DNA from: Paenibacillus sp. Soil787
Lineage (GTDB): Bacteria; Bacillota; Bacilli; Paenibacillales; NBRC-103111
Reading direction: 5' to 3'
Length of the DNA stretch: 64,000 nt
Assembly (NCBI RefSeq): GCF_001429545.1
Contig: NZ_LMSP01000002.1
Coordinates: forward strand, 352,567 to 416,566
Under the pieces are notes generated by a model, which searched no databases, had not been told where the DNA came from, and saw only the letters and a program-made list of their open reading frames with translations. The translations under genes and the position numbers were made by a program. Positions within the stretch are counted from its first letter, which is position 1, and every line of letters starts with the position of its first letter. This document shows positions 27,961-37,138 of the stretch, one piece after another.

Positions 27961-30900
27961 ATGCAAACCAAATTAAGACTTTTATCAATTATTCTAACCT
28001 TATGTTATTTCATAACCGTATCGCTTCCGTCATATGTTGCGGCGGCGACGCCAACAGGTACCCCTCCGGGCAATCTTGCATATCAAGCCACCGTAACGGG
28101 GTCAAATTATGATTCAACTGGTCAGAGCACCGGTGGTTGGTGGGGAGGCGCCCCATATTCTCTCCAGAACATTACAAGCGGCACAATAAATACCAATTTA
28201 TGGGTTGCGCCGCACGCTAACGGTACTCAACCTCCCGGCAATACTTCCGACGTATATCTTCTCATCGATTTAGGAACAGCCAAAACGATGAATGTCATAA
28301 AAATTTGGCAATATTATGCTAATCACCCGGCAGTAGGATTAAGAACATATCATAACCAGATTGTTCAGCTTTCGGCAGACGGGATCAACTGGGTCAACGT
28401 ATTCAATCAGGATGTCAACGATGTCGCTCATCAGGATCCAAAGAACTCGAACCAGACATTCGCAAACGGTACTCTTGTAAACGGAGCAATCGCGGGTGTT
28501 TCGGCAGGAAATGACACCGAATATCAGGAGGATACAAATGCCGGCGGTCATCAGATTAACTTTGCGCCGACAACTGCTCGCTACATTAGATGGTGGTCTG
28601 GCGGCGAAACAGGCACAATTTCCAACAATAACCTTCCGCAGATGTGCCAGCTGCAGGCTTACTATATGAACACCGTCACCTATGATTATAATGACGGAGT
28701 TAACCCTTCATCTACTGTAAAAGTAACCAATGGGACAATATTAACAAAGCCGGGCGACCCTGTTTCCCAAACATTGGGTCAGGTTTTCGACGGATGGACT
28801 GTGGATGTTGCCGGCGGAACAGCATGGGATTTCTCTCAGCCCGTAGCAGGTGACATGAAGCTTGTGGCTAATTGGAAAATCGTTCCGGTATACACCGTTA
28901 AATTTTCTTACAGCGAGAATGCGGAACCAATTACTGTAAATGTCACGAAAGGCAGTACGGTGACCCCGCCTGGAGGTCTGACAAGAGATGGTATGATTTT
29001 GGCAGGATGGGAGCTTAACGGCTTGCCCTATGTTTTTTCCACTCCGATTACAAATGATATAACTATGACAGCGATATGGGTGCCTGTACCTACTCCGGAT
29101 GCTAATGTAATTCCGGCAGGGTTATTGAATATCGTGCTAAACAGCGCCGGTCAGGTTACAAAACTTATCAACACGCTCGATGGCACCGACTATGTTACAA
29201 CCGGTCCGGACAGCAAGTCGTCGTATCTGATGTCCTTGATTGTGAACTATGCTCCGCAGTATCCAACAGCGGTGCAATATGCCAAAGAAAACGGGACTTT
29301 AACCTTGGATTTTGCCTCAATAAAGGGCAAGGCTACCGTACATATTGATGAAAAAGGCGGCTATACCAAATTTACACTGGAAGATTTGACATTACCATCG
29401 GGATGGTCGGCTCAGGCCGTTTTATGGGGTCCTATTAAGACAGGCATAACATCAGGCGGTCAGGTTGCAGGTGTTGCATACAACAACAATTTCGGAATCG
29501 GTATTCATGACTTGAACAGTAAGACCGTCGGTGGTTGGCCGGTAGAATATAACAATTTAAGCTACCCATCAGATCTTCCGAACGTTAACGGATTCGCGCA
29601 TCCCCTCAATACCAGAGGTTTCAATAATGTCGCGACTTCTTTCAGCACATGGGGCAGTGCGTTGCAGTCATACACATGGGATTATACGAAGCCAACCGAG
29701 CGTAAGGTTCAGGCATGGAACGCCGCTTCACCAACGCGCACCATTCCCGCGATTACCGGTGATTATGCAGGCGATGCGAGCATGATAGGCTCCTCTATTG
29801 CCTTGTTCGGAACAAGAACTCCTAACATATTAAACGTTTTATCCAACATAGAGGTAAATGAAGGCTTGCCGCACCCGACGATTAACGGCAAGTGGCAAAA
29901 GACCTCTCTGGAAACAGCGCAGGATTTCCTAGTGTTTACCGACAATATGTCCAATAACATTGTGAATGACTCCCAAATGGCCCTCGACGCAGGTATTAAT
30001 TACATCTACGGGCAATACGGCGCATCAGGTCCATGGATCACAGACGGCGGATTCCAGTTTAACGGCAACTTCGGCGGTTCCGATGCAGCGGCAAAACAGA
30101 TGGTAGACACCGCTGCAAGCTACGGCATTAAGGTGGGCGTGCATACCTTGTCGAACGAGATTTCCCCGGGCGACGTGACATATATCAAGCCCCTTGCTAA
30201 TGCCGGGCTCGCAAGCGCGGGCATTGCACATCTGACAAGACCAATGTCGAATACCGACACTACCGTATATATCGATAACGGAAAGGAATTCTCACCGGCT
30301 GCTGTCAACGCAGCAGGTTCAAACAGCGTTCTTATCGACAATGAAATGATTGCTTTTAGCACCTGCACGCAAGTGAGTGCCAACGAATGGCAATTGACAG
30401 GCGTTGTGCGCGGTTATCGTACTACTTCGGTAAGCGCTCATGATATTGGAGAAGATGCTAAACTGCTTTATTTCTATTACGACAGATATATTGCGGATAT
30501 GGAATTGAATAAGCAGATGACCGGCCGTATGGCAGACATATTTAATAACGTAGGTGTCCATGCAATGTCTTATGATGCCTTAGAGGCAACCAAAATGACA
30601 ACTTACGGTCCTCTTCAATTCAGCGAATTTCCTATCGCAGTTTATAATCGTATAAATGCAGCCGGAAACAAAGACGGATTTATTACAGAGCATAGTGATA
30701 TGGGCTCAAATTTATGGGATGTGGCGTCCAGAATCAGCTGGGGAGAATCCAATACAAATGTCAACCAAATTGCCAATTATTTGGATTTCTACGGTCAAAA
30801 CTTTTTCCCGGAAATGCTTGGCTGGACATACACCAGCGGAGGTCATGGTGCTGGCAACGAGCCTAACCTACTTATGAACCTTGCTATGAAGGCCGGTTGG

Positions 30901-32265
30901 AATGCCGGAACCGGTTGGTATGTTAATGCAAATACATTTAAATCGTTGACTTACATGGCAAATGATATCAAGCTTTGGAACAATGCGATAAAACATGGCG
31001 CGTTTGTTGTAGGCGGCAATTTCACGTCCGCGGTGCAGGCTAATATGAGAAAAGCATGGTCTAACGGCATGATCTGGAAGCTGACCGAGGTTGTACCGAA
31101 CCAGCAATGGTCCTTGCAACAGGTTTCCAAAAACACTAGCTTCACTCCTATTGGAAGCCCGATAACCTTGAATGCAACAAATAATATTCATGTCGTGCAA
31201 CCTGCAAAAGGTGATATTGCCACCAGCACAAGTCTTAACTACTCAAGGGCGCACAGCAGCGACACTGTGACTATTTACACCCAGGCATATTCAGGCTTTC
31301 AGCTTGACAAAGCAACTTTGAAAGTTACAGGCGCGGATAACACCGTATACCCGATAACGGCAAATGGTGACGGTACTTACACATTCCAAATGCCGTCGCA
31401 GGACGTGACAATAACGGCACAGTTTAACAGATCTGATACCGTTTCACCAGTTACCAATGCAACAGTAACGGGGATTGCAGGAGCTGACGATTGGTATACG
31501 TCGGACGTAACGGTTTCACTCCAGGCATCGGATGACATATCCGGCGTTGCTTCGACCGAGTATGCGCTTACTGTCGTGAAAAGCGTATATGGCACGCAAT
31601 CGACAAGCGGCTTCGTTCCATACTCAACGCCGATTGTGCTTGGCAACGGAATTTATGAAGTACAATATCGCTCGACGGATCAAGCGGGGAATGTGGAAGA
31701 CGTCAAATCCATTATCGTTAAGTCTGATAATATGGCACCTACGTTCAAGTTATTAGCGAACGGAAATCCGCTGGCGAACGGCGATGCATTCGAGGATAGC
31801 CAAACGGTTACGTTTGATTTGCAAAGCGGGGATATCTTATCCGGCGTTGCTTCTCAAACCGTAACGGTGGATGAAAAGCCTTATGTGCCAGGAACAGCAC
31901 TGAATTGGGCGGGGCAGCTCGGGGCCCATGTTATTCAAGTAACCGTAAGGGATCAAGCGGGTAACGCTGTACAATGGACTGGGAACGTAACAGTTTCGAC
32001 AAGCGGCAATTCGATGCAGCTTCTTCTGGAAGCATTCTCTGCATCGGGCGATGTGTCCGGGCCGCTGCAGCCCCAGCTTTCCAACAGCTTGACACTAGCG
32101 CTTGACCACTTCTTTGCCAAAGGTCTTAAGGATCAGGCGGTTAAACATATGCAGGATTTCCTTAAGCATATGGATAATGCAGCTCTGGAGAGTAACATTT
32201 CCAACGTTGCGAAGCAAGTATTGACTGCCGATGCAAATGCGGTAATTGAAGCGTGGTCAAAGTAA
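27961..32265 (+). CDS. Secreted multidomain enzyme, paralogous catalytic domain to 18925, with FIMAH-like tail
   Basis: Secreted protein of 1434 residues; signal peptide MQTKLRLLSIILTLCYF to YVAAA. AAAGGAG lies about 12 bases before the ATG. Order by eye: N-terminal discoidin-like domain (about 34-237), two InlB/Flg_new-type repeats (239-375; FDGWTVD...WDFSQPV and LAGWELNGLPYVFSTP), and the catalytic region (379-1078) sharing GGSDAA, GVHTLSN and the candidate catalytic segments MSYDALEATK (about 869) and ITEHSDMGSN (about 908) with the 18925 product. Next are a bacterial repeat domain (1080-1155, MPSQDVTITAQF), an OmpL47-like domain (1160-1258, YRSTDQAGNVEDVKS), an Ig domain, and a FIMAH-like helical tail (1350-1434, KGLKDQAVKHMQDFLKHM). 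An inserted beta module (IDNEMIAFS...LTGVVRGYRTTSVSAHDIG) lies at about 756-837. Family unknown; expected to cleave an extracellular glycan. Confidence 0.75.
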   Translation: MQTKLRLLSIILTLCYFITVSLPSYVAAATPTGTPPGNLAYQATVTGSNYDSTGQSTGGWWGGAPYSLQNITSGTINTNLWVAPHANGTQPPGNTSDVYLLIDLGTAKTMNVIKIWQYYANHPAVGLRTYHNQIVQLSADGINWVNVFNQDVNDVAHQDPKNSNQTFANGTLVNGAIAGVSAGNDTEYQEDTNAGGHQINFAPTTARYIRWWSGGETGTISNNNLPQMCQLQAYYMNTVTYDYNDGVNPSSTVKVTNGTILTKPGDPVSQTLGQVFDGWTVDVAGGTAWDFSQPVAGDMKLVANWKIVPVYTVKFSYSENAEPITVNVTKGSTVTPPGGLTRDGMILAGWELNGLPYVFSTPITNDITMTAIWVPVPTPDANVIPAGLLNIVLNSAGQVTKLINTLDGTDYVTTGPDSKSSYLMSLIVNYAPQYPTAVQYAKENGTLTLDFASIKGKATVHIDEKGGYTKFTLEDLTLPSGWSAQAVLWGPIKTGITSGGQVAGVAYNNNFGIGIHDLNSKTVGGWPVEYNNLSYPSDLPNVNGFAHPLNTRGFNNVATSFSTWGSALQSYTWDYTKPTERKVQAWNAASPTRTIPAITGDYAGDASMIGSSIALFGTRTPNILNVLSNIEVNEGLPHPTINGKWQKTSLETAQDFLVFTDNMSNNIVNDSQMALDAGINYIYGQYGASGPWITDGGFQFNGNFGGSDAAAKQMVDTAASYGIKVGVHTLSNEISPGDVTYIKPLANAGLASAGIAHLTRPMSNTDTTVYIDNGKEFSPAAVNAAGSNSVLIDNEMIAFSTCTQVSANEWQLTGVVRGYRTTSVSAHDIGEDAKLLYFYYDRYIADMELNKQMTGRMADIFNNVGVHAMSYDALEATKMTTYGPLQFSEFPIAVYNRINAAGNKDGFITEHSDMGSNLWDVASRISWGESNTNVNQIANYLDFYGQNFFPEMLGWTYTSGGHGAGNEPNLLMNLAMKAGWNAGTGWYVNANTFKSLTYMANDIKLWNNAIKHGAFVVGGNFTSAVQANMRKAWSNGMIWKLTEVVPNQQWSLQQVSKNTSFTPIGSPITLNATNNIHVVQPAKGDIATSTSLNYSRAHSSDTVTIYTQAYSGFQLDKATLKVTGADNTVYPITANGDGTYTFQMPSQDVTITAQFNRSDTVSPVTNATVTGIAGADDWYTSDVTVSLQASDDISGVASTEYALTVVKSVYGTQSTSGFVPYSTPIVLGNGIYEVQYRSTDQAGNVEDVKSIIVKSDNMAPTFKLLANGNPLANGDAFEDSQTVTFDLQSGDILSGVASQTVTVDEKPYVPGTALNWAGQLGAHVIQVTVRDQAGNAVQWTGNVTVSTSGNSMQLLLEAFSASGDVSGPLQPQLSNSLTLALDHFFAKGLKDQAVKHMQDFLKHMDNAALESNISNVAKQVLTADANAVIEAWSK

Positions 32266-32279
32266 AAATTTAATTAAGC

Positions 32280-32324
32280 GAGAGGCCAATGAAGAGCAAA
32301 AATGCTTTTTATGGCCTCTCTTTT
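32280..32324 (+). terminator. Rho-independent terminator after second giant enzyme
   Basis: GAGAGGCCA (starting 32280) pairs with TGGCCTCTC (32312-32320), followed by TTTT. A loop of about 23 bases includes a further short pairing (AGCAAAAATGCT). It is only 27 bases before the next gene, so some readthrough may supply that gene. Confidence 0.85.
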
Positions 32325-32350
32325 GATCAAGTAGGGGAGAGATGATTATT

Positions 32351-34807
32351 ATGGAAAAAAATAAAAAGTGGAAGATTTACGTCATACATCATTCTCACAC
32401 GGACATCGGCTATACGGAAAGGCAAGAAAAGATCGAGCAATATCATGTGGACTTCATTAAACAAGCTGTAGCGATTTGCAATGCTGCACATAACGGAGAA
32501 AAGGAAGAATGGACCGGTTACAAATGGACCTGTGAAACGTTCTGGGCAGTGGAACGGTTTCTCGAACAGGCGAATGAGGAAGAGCGGGAGCAATTCGCTG
32601 AAGTCCTACGTCGAGGCGATATCGAGCTCTCGGGTACATATCTGAACATGACCGAGCTCGCGGGGTATGAGCTGCTTAACAATATGCTGGCGAAAGCAGG
32701 CAAATATGCCCGCGAAATCAATTTAAACACTCCGGTGAAGTCTGCCATGACGGCGGACATTACCGGCTATAGCTGGGGCTACTCGCAAGCGATGGCGGAT
32801 GTGGGAATCGAAAATCTTCTTTCTTGCGTTCATACGCATCACAGCATGTTTCCGGCAGGCCGCAAGCAGTTTCCTTTCTACTGGGAGACGCCTAACGGGA
32901 ATCGCATCCTAGTTTGGAATGGCGAGCATTATATGTTTGGAAACGATTTAGGGTTGAATCCAGATGCCGTTCTTTCCTACACGCTCAGGGGGGAGGATGA
33001 GTACTCGGTATGGGGGATAGCGAAAGATCATTGGCAACTCGCCGAGGATCGAATCTTCCGCTATATCAACCAGCTAGAGCTTGAACAATATCCTTACGAT
33101 TTCCTGCTTGTCAATGTCATGGGGTTATTAAATGACAATGCGTCGCCTAATCCGAGAGTCATCACTTTTATCAAAGAGTGGAACCAAAAACACGGCGATC
33201 ATATAGAAGTCGAAATGACTACGTTGAACCGGTATTTTGACTTGGTTCGTGAACAATCCATCGAAATTCCCGTTTATCGGGGCGATTGGCCGGATTGGTG
33301 GAGCGACGGGGTAAGCTCAACGCCTATGCAAACGCAAATTTTCCGCGACGCCCAACGGATGCTTCAGGTCGTTCGCAAGCTGGAGCCTAATGTAGAGTCG
33401 ATGCAAGGCGAACGGATCCGCGAAGCGGAGTATCAACTAATGATGTATGCCGAGCATACGTGGGGCTATCATTCTTCTATAAAAGAACCGTGGCACTTCA
33501 TGGTTCAGAAGCTTGGAGCCCGAAAAGAAGCCTATGCGGCAAACGCCAGCCGGTTGGTTTATACAGCCCTGGATGAAGTGCTGAAGCAGCAAGGCGAGGT
33601 CATGCTTCGCTATGATCGCAAACTCTCGTATCGCGTTGTCAATCCATATAGCTATGCAATCGAAGATATAGCTCATTTCTATTTGGACAGCTATTCGGAG
33701 CTGGATCGGCTCAAAGAAGGATTGGAAGTGGTGGAAGAAAGTACTGGAAGCGTTATTCCGCATCAGCTGGAGAGAGTAAGCAGAGGCAATCAAATCGAAA
33801 TCGTGGTAAGGCTGGAAGCGAGTGAAACAAAGTCCTATTTTATACGGCCTGCACAGGATGTTAAAGTCAAGACTGCCAGCAGCACCCGGCTTTCAGGCCA
33901 AGATCGCGTATACGATCTGACGGATCTTTTTATTTTGAATGAGTCCTCGCCTGAGCAAAAGCTAACGATCTCGGAACATTCCCTCGAGAGCCCGTATCTT
34001 CGTATTGTCTGGGCGGAAGGCGATGGAATCATTTCTTGGTACGACAAACGCAAGGGTAAAGAATGGTTAGCTGCCAACCGGCTTGCGGGCGCATTCACGC
34101 CAATTTACGAAAAGACACCCGCGAACGACAGCAGTCAGGTCTATGTAAGAGGCATCATGGGTAGAAACCGGAAAGGGGTTAATGTTCAGAGGTCCATCGG
34201 GAAGCTATGCGGCGTTAAAAAAATAACGGATGGTCCCGTTTATGGAATCGTTGAATTAACGTATGCCGCCCAAGGAATGAGCCACTATTCTGTCTATTTG
34301 AAGGCTTATAAGGAGCTTGCCCGGATGGATATTTCCGTTCGGATTCATAAGGACAGTGTCTGGGATCCGGAAAATGTCTTTATTTCGCTTCCATTCACGC
34401 AGGAAAGTAGCGAGCTATGGCTGGATAAGCCAGGGGTGCCGATTCGTCCATACAAAGACCAGCTGCCTGGAACCTTAATCGATTATTACTGTATTCAGGA
34501 AGGACTCGTTTTACTGTCCCCTGAGGGCAGCATGCTCTTGGCAACGCCGGATACACCGCTGCTGCAAACCGGCTCCATCAAGCACCAGCCTCGCAAGCTG
34601 AGCGGCCAGGAGCAAGCCGATATGATGGAGCCGCTTTATTCATGGCCGCTTTCCAACTATTGGGAGACGAACTTCAAAGCTACCTTAGGCGGCTTCTATG
34701 AATTCCGATATATGCTTCAATTTGACGATCAATGGGAAACGCCAGAACGCCCACTCGAGATTTGTCAAGCTATCAACACAGGTACCATCGCTTACCGGAC
34801 GGTATAA
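32351..34807 (+). CDS. GH38-like alpha-mannosidase-family hydrolase, cytoplasmic
   Basis: Predicted intracellular exo-glycosidase, 818 residues, no signal peptide. Two in-frame ATGs exist: 32342 is only 1-2 bases from GGGGAGAG, so 32351 is preferred. The N-terminus carries the GH38 metal-site signature HHSHTDIGY (H14, H16, D18); the expected nucleophile region reads MTADITGYSWGYSQ (Asp near 135), and HTWGYHSSIKEPWHF supplies a further histidine segment. The C-terminal half is beta-rich, as in GH38. The second metal-site loops fit the family, but DIGY in place of DPGW marks a divergent branch. By family it would remove alpha-mannosyl or related residues from imported oligosaccharides; other alpha-sugars are possible. 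The ROK kinase at 43796 could act on the released sugar. Confidence 0.8.
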   Translation: MEKNKKWKIYVIHHSHTDIGYTERQEKIEQYHVDFIKQAVAICNAAHNGEKEEWTGYKWTCETFWAVERFLEQANEEEREQFAEVLRRGDIELSGTYLNMTELAGYELLNNMLAKAGKYAREINLNTPVKSAMTADITGYSWGYSQAMADVGIENLLSCVHTHHSMFPAGRKQFPFYWETPNGNRILVWNGEHYMFGNDLGLNPDAVLSYTLRGEDEYSVWGIAKDHWQLAEDRIFRYINQLELEQYPYDFLLVNVMGLLNDNASPNPRVITFIKEWNQKHGDHIEVEMTTLNRYFDLVREQSIEIPVYRGDWPDWWSDGVSSTPMQTQIFRDAQRMLQVVRKLEPNVESMQGERIREAEYQLMMYAEHTWGYHSSIKEPWHFMVQKLGARKEAYAANASRLVYTALDEVLKQQGEVMLRYDRKLSYRVVNPYSYAIEDIAHFYLDSYSELDRLKEGLEVVEESTGSVIPHQLERVSRGNQIEIVVRLEASETKSYFIRPAQDVKVKTASSTRLSGQDRVYDLTDLFILNESSPEQKLTISEHSLESPYLRIVWAEGDGIISWYDKRKGKEWLAANRLAGAFTPIYEKTPANDSSQVYVRGIMGRNRKGVNVQRSIGKLCGVKKITDGPVYGIVELTYAAQGMSHYSVYLKAYKELARMDISVRIHKDSVWDPENVFISLPFTQESSELWLDKPGVPIRPYKDQLPGTLIDYYCIQEGLVLLSPEGSMLLATPDTPLLQTGSIKHQPRKLSGQEQADMMEPLYSWPLSNYWETNFKATLGGFYEFRYMLQFDDQWETPERPLEICQAINTGTIAYRTV

Positions 34808-34826
34808 ATCACAGCTGGAAGCGAAA

Positions 34827-34867
34827 AGACAGGCCAACTCCTGAGGTATGGAGGTTGGCCTGTTTTG
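34827..34867 (+). terminator. Terminator after GH38-like gene, carrying a repeated sequence
   Basis: ACAGGCCAAC at 34829 pairs with GTTGGCCTGT ending at 34863, followed by TTTTG. The left arm and flank (AAAGACAGGCCAACTCCTGA) recur at 41444-41463 in another terminator. A further hairpin, GTCGTCC (34905-34911) with GGACGAC (34922-34928), lies before the convergent permease gene and may serve the minus strand. Confidence 0.85.
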
Positions 34868-34977
34868 TGTACGCCACGTATGGCGATTAACAAGGTGACT
34901 ACACGTCGTCCCGAATCTTCAGGACGACCGGTTTCATACGCGAGTTGGAGAGCTCTGATAAAAAAGGGGTAGAATGG

Positions 34978-35892
34978 TTAAGATTTTACGGCTCCAAGAG
35001 TGAGCCCTTTAACGAAATATTTCTGCAGTATGGGGTATGCCAGAATGATAGGACCGATCGATAGGATACAGGTCGCCATTCTGGCGCTTTCACTCGGGAG
35101 CGTTTCCATCATCTTTTGAAAGGATTTGATAGCATTCTCATTGCTAGTTAAATAAGCTATATTCGACATAAGAGCTTGAAGCAAATATTGAAGGTTATAA
35201 AGTTTGGGGTTTTCGATAAATAGCGAACAGGTGAACCAGTCGTTCCAGTAGCCGACCGAAGTAAACAAACCGATGGTCGCAAGCACCGGAGTCGAAACAG
35301 GGAGGACGATTTGGAAAAAAGTCCTAAATTCCCCGGAACCGTCAATTCTAGCCGATTCGATAATAGAGCTCGGTACTTGTAAGAAGAAGTTGCGCATGAT
35401 CAATACATTCACCGGGGATACAAGCGCTGTTACGATCAGCACAAACAGCGTATCCTTCAAGTGCAGATATCTCGTAATCAAAATGTAATAAGGGGCTAAA
35501 CCGCCATTAAATAAGATGGTGAAAAAGACGAGAAATGAGATTTGGTTTCGGTATCTCATTTCACTTCTCGAGAGAGCATAAGACATTAAAGATGTCACCA
35601 GCAAATGCAAAAATGCGCCGACGAGCGTAACAAAAATCGTAACTTTATACGCATTTAAGATTGAGTTTGTACCTGTGAAAACATATTGATACCCGAACGT
35701 GCTGAAAACTTTCGGTATAAGATGATATCCGTCCCTCATAAGCGACTTTTCGTCCGTAAACGAGATGGACAGGACTAATATGACGGGAATTAAACACATG
35801 AGACTATAGACAATGAACATGAGATTAACGGGTAATCTCATAGACGCGCTGACGATTCTGTTCGGTTTGGCTGCCACTTTTTTATCCTCCAC
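34978..35892 (-). CDS. LplC-type sugar ABC importer permease (second importer)
   Basis: Membrane subunit (304 residues) of the second LplABC-type importer. The EAA loop reads ESARIDGSGEFRTFFQIVLP and the end LQKYFVKGLTLGAVKS is identical to the paralogue at 12994. It follows its partner permease after 12 bases on the minus strand, with GGAGG upstream of the ATG, and has no ATPase gene. The receptor is encoded at 39665 on the other side of the divergent regulator. Confidence 0.94.
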   Translation of the reverse strand: MEDKKVAAKPNRIVSASMRLPVNLMFIVYSLMCLIPVILVLSISFTDEKSLMRDGYHLIPKVFSTFGYQYVFTGTNSILNAYKVTIFVTLVGAFLHLLVTSLMSYALSRSEMRYRNQISFLVFFTILFNGGLAPYYILITRYLHLKDTLFVLIVTALVSPVNVLIMRNFFLQVPSSIIESARIDGSGEFRTFFQIVLPVSTPVLATIGLFTSVGYWNDWFTCSLFIENPKLYNLQYLLQALMSNIAYLTSNENAIKSFQKMMETLPSESARMATCILSIGPIILAYPILQKYFVKGLTLGAVKS

Positions 35893-35904
35893 GGAGTTAG
35901 AATG

Positions 35905-36894
35905 TTAGAATAGGGAACTTTCGGGATCATATTTTTTAACTAAATAATTTGAAATCAAAACCATAACCAGCCCTACGACTGCTTGATATAATCCCACTGC
36001 GGACGACATCCCGATATCGCTTACGGTACGCAATGCTCTAAATACATAAGTATCGATAACATCAGTAGTTGAAAACAATACTCCAGATTGCCGAGGCAGC
36101 GTGTAAAACGCTCCCCAATCACCAAGTCCGCCATTGAAGATTTTTCCTAGCGAGAGAAGGGTGAGAATGATGATGACAGGGATCAAAAGAGGGATGGTAA
36201 TAAATCTTGCCTTTTGGAATTTGCCTGCTCCATCGATTTCAGCTGCTTCATAATAATCGGATGATATTCCCGTAATTGCGGCTACATAAATCACTGAAGT
36301 GTATCCTACTGATTTTAAAATAAAGGCTAAAGGCATAATAATCCGCCAATACGACGGCTCGCCGTACCATTGAATCGGTGCCATTCCGAAAAAGTGCCGG
36401 ATTCCGTTCAATAGTCCCTGATCTACGTTGAGCAGCGCGTATACGATGTAATCGCCTACTACCCAGGAGAGGAAAAACGGCAACAACATGACGCTCTTGT
36501 AGAACGCTGTGCGCATCCGGCTTCCTGTTTCCTGCAGCAAGATGGCAAACAAGATGGCGATGGAGGTCACAAGCACAATAATGAGGAGGTTGTAGAAAAT
36601 TGTGTTAAACGTCACCCTCCATAGAGCATCGGATTTGAAGAAAAACTCGAAATTTTTAAAACCGATCCATTCACTGCTCCATACTCCCTTTATCGGATTG
36701 TAATCTTTAAAAGCAATCACGGCTCCAAACATTGGCAAATAATTAAAGATGATTAAATAGATTAAACCAGGTAAAACCATGACATAAAATGACCAATGTT
36801 TCGTGATTTCACTTAAGAAGCTAAATCGATGCAGGGAGCTTGTTTTTTTCCTTTCTTTTTTTAAGGCAACAGCATTTTGCAACTGAGTATTCAT
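35905..36894 (-). CDS. LplB-type sugar ABC importer permease (second importer)
   Basis: First membrane subunit (329 residues) of the second importer. Helices start at HWSFYVMVLPGLIYLIIFNYLP; the EAA loop is EAAEIDGAGKFQKARFITIP; the ending VKKYDPESSLF parallels LYDRDSALF in the first importer. AAGGAG lies before the ATG. It is divergent from the sensor-regulator gene at 37139 across a 244-base region with operator-like repeats, so the permeases are probably under its control. Confidence 0.94.
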   Translation of the reverse strand: MNTQLQNAVALKKERKKTSSLHRFSFLSEITKHWSFYVMVLPGLIYLIIFNYLPMFGAVIAFKDYNPIKGVWSSEWIGFKNFEFFFKSDALWRVTFNTIFYNLLIIVLVTSIAILFAILLQETGSRMRTAFYKSVMLLPFFLSWVVGDYIVYALLNVDQGLLNGIRHFFGMAPIQWYGEPSYWRIIMPLAFILKSVGYTSVIYVAAITGISSDYYEAAEIDGAGKFQKARFITIPLLIPVIIILTLLSLGKIFNGGLGDWGAFYTLPRQSGVLFSTTDVIDTYVFRALRTVSDIGMSSAVGLYQAVVGLVMVLISNYLVKKYDPESSLF

Positions 36895-36962
36895 TCAACC
36901 ACTCCTTAAAAGCGTTTTGATGTGTGATCTCAATGTATCAGCGCGGATTAAAAATTCAAACT

Positions 36963-37024
36963 AAAAAATGCATACTTTTTCTTTGACAAACCGCTTTCGG
37001 GCAGCATTAAAAAATGCACATTTT
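36963..37024. promoter_or_regulatory. Paired operator-like motifs in divergent promoter of second importer
   Basis: AAAAAATGCATACTTTTT (36963-36980) and AAAAAATGCACATTTT (37009-37024) start 46 bases apart, about four to five helical turns. A related site read on the other strand, AAAAAAGTGCATTTTTTT, lies at 39438 before the receptor gene. TTGACA at 36983-36988 lies between the motifs but has no convincing -10. Likely binding sites of the YesS-like regulator encoded at 37139; inference from position and similarity. Confidence 0.5.
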
Positions 37025-37138
37025 CATTAATTTTCAAACAATATGGGTATTTATTCGTTTGCGTTGTAGGAAATGTAAGATAAATGAAGAAAGAGATAAG
37101 CAGCTAATCAGTATGTAGACAGAGGGGGATGAAGAACT

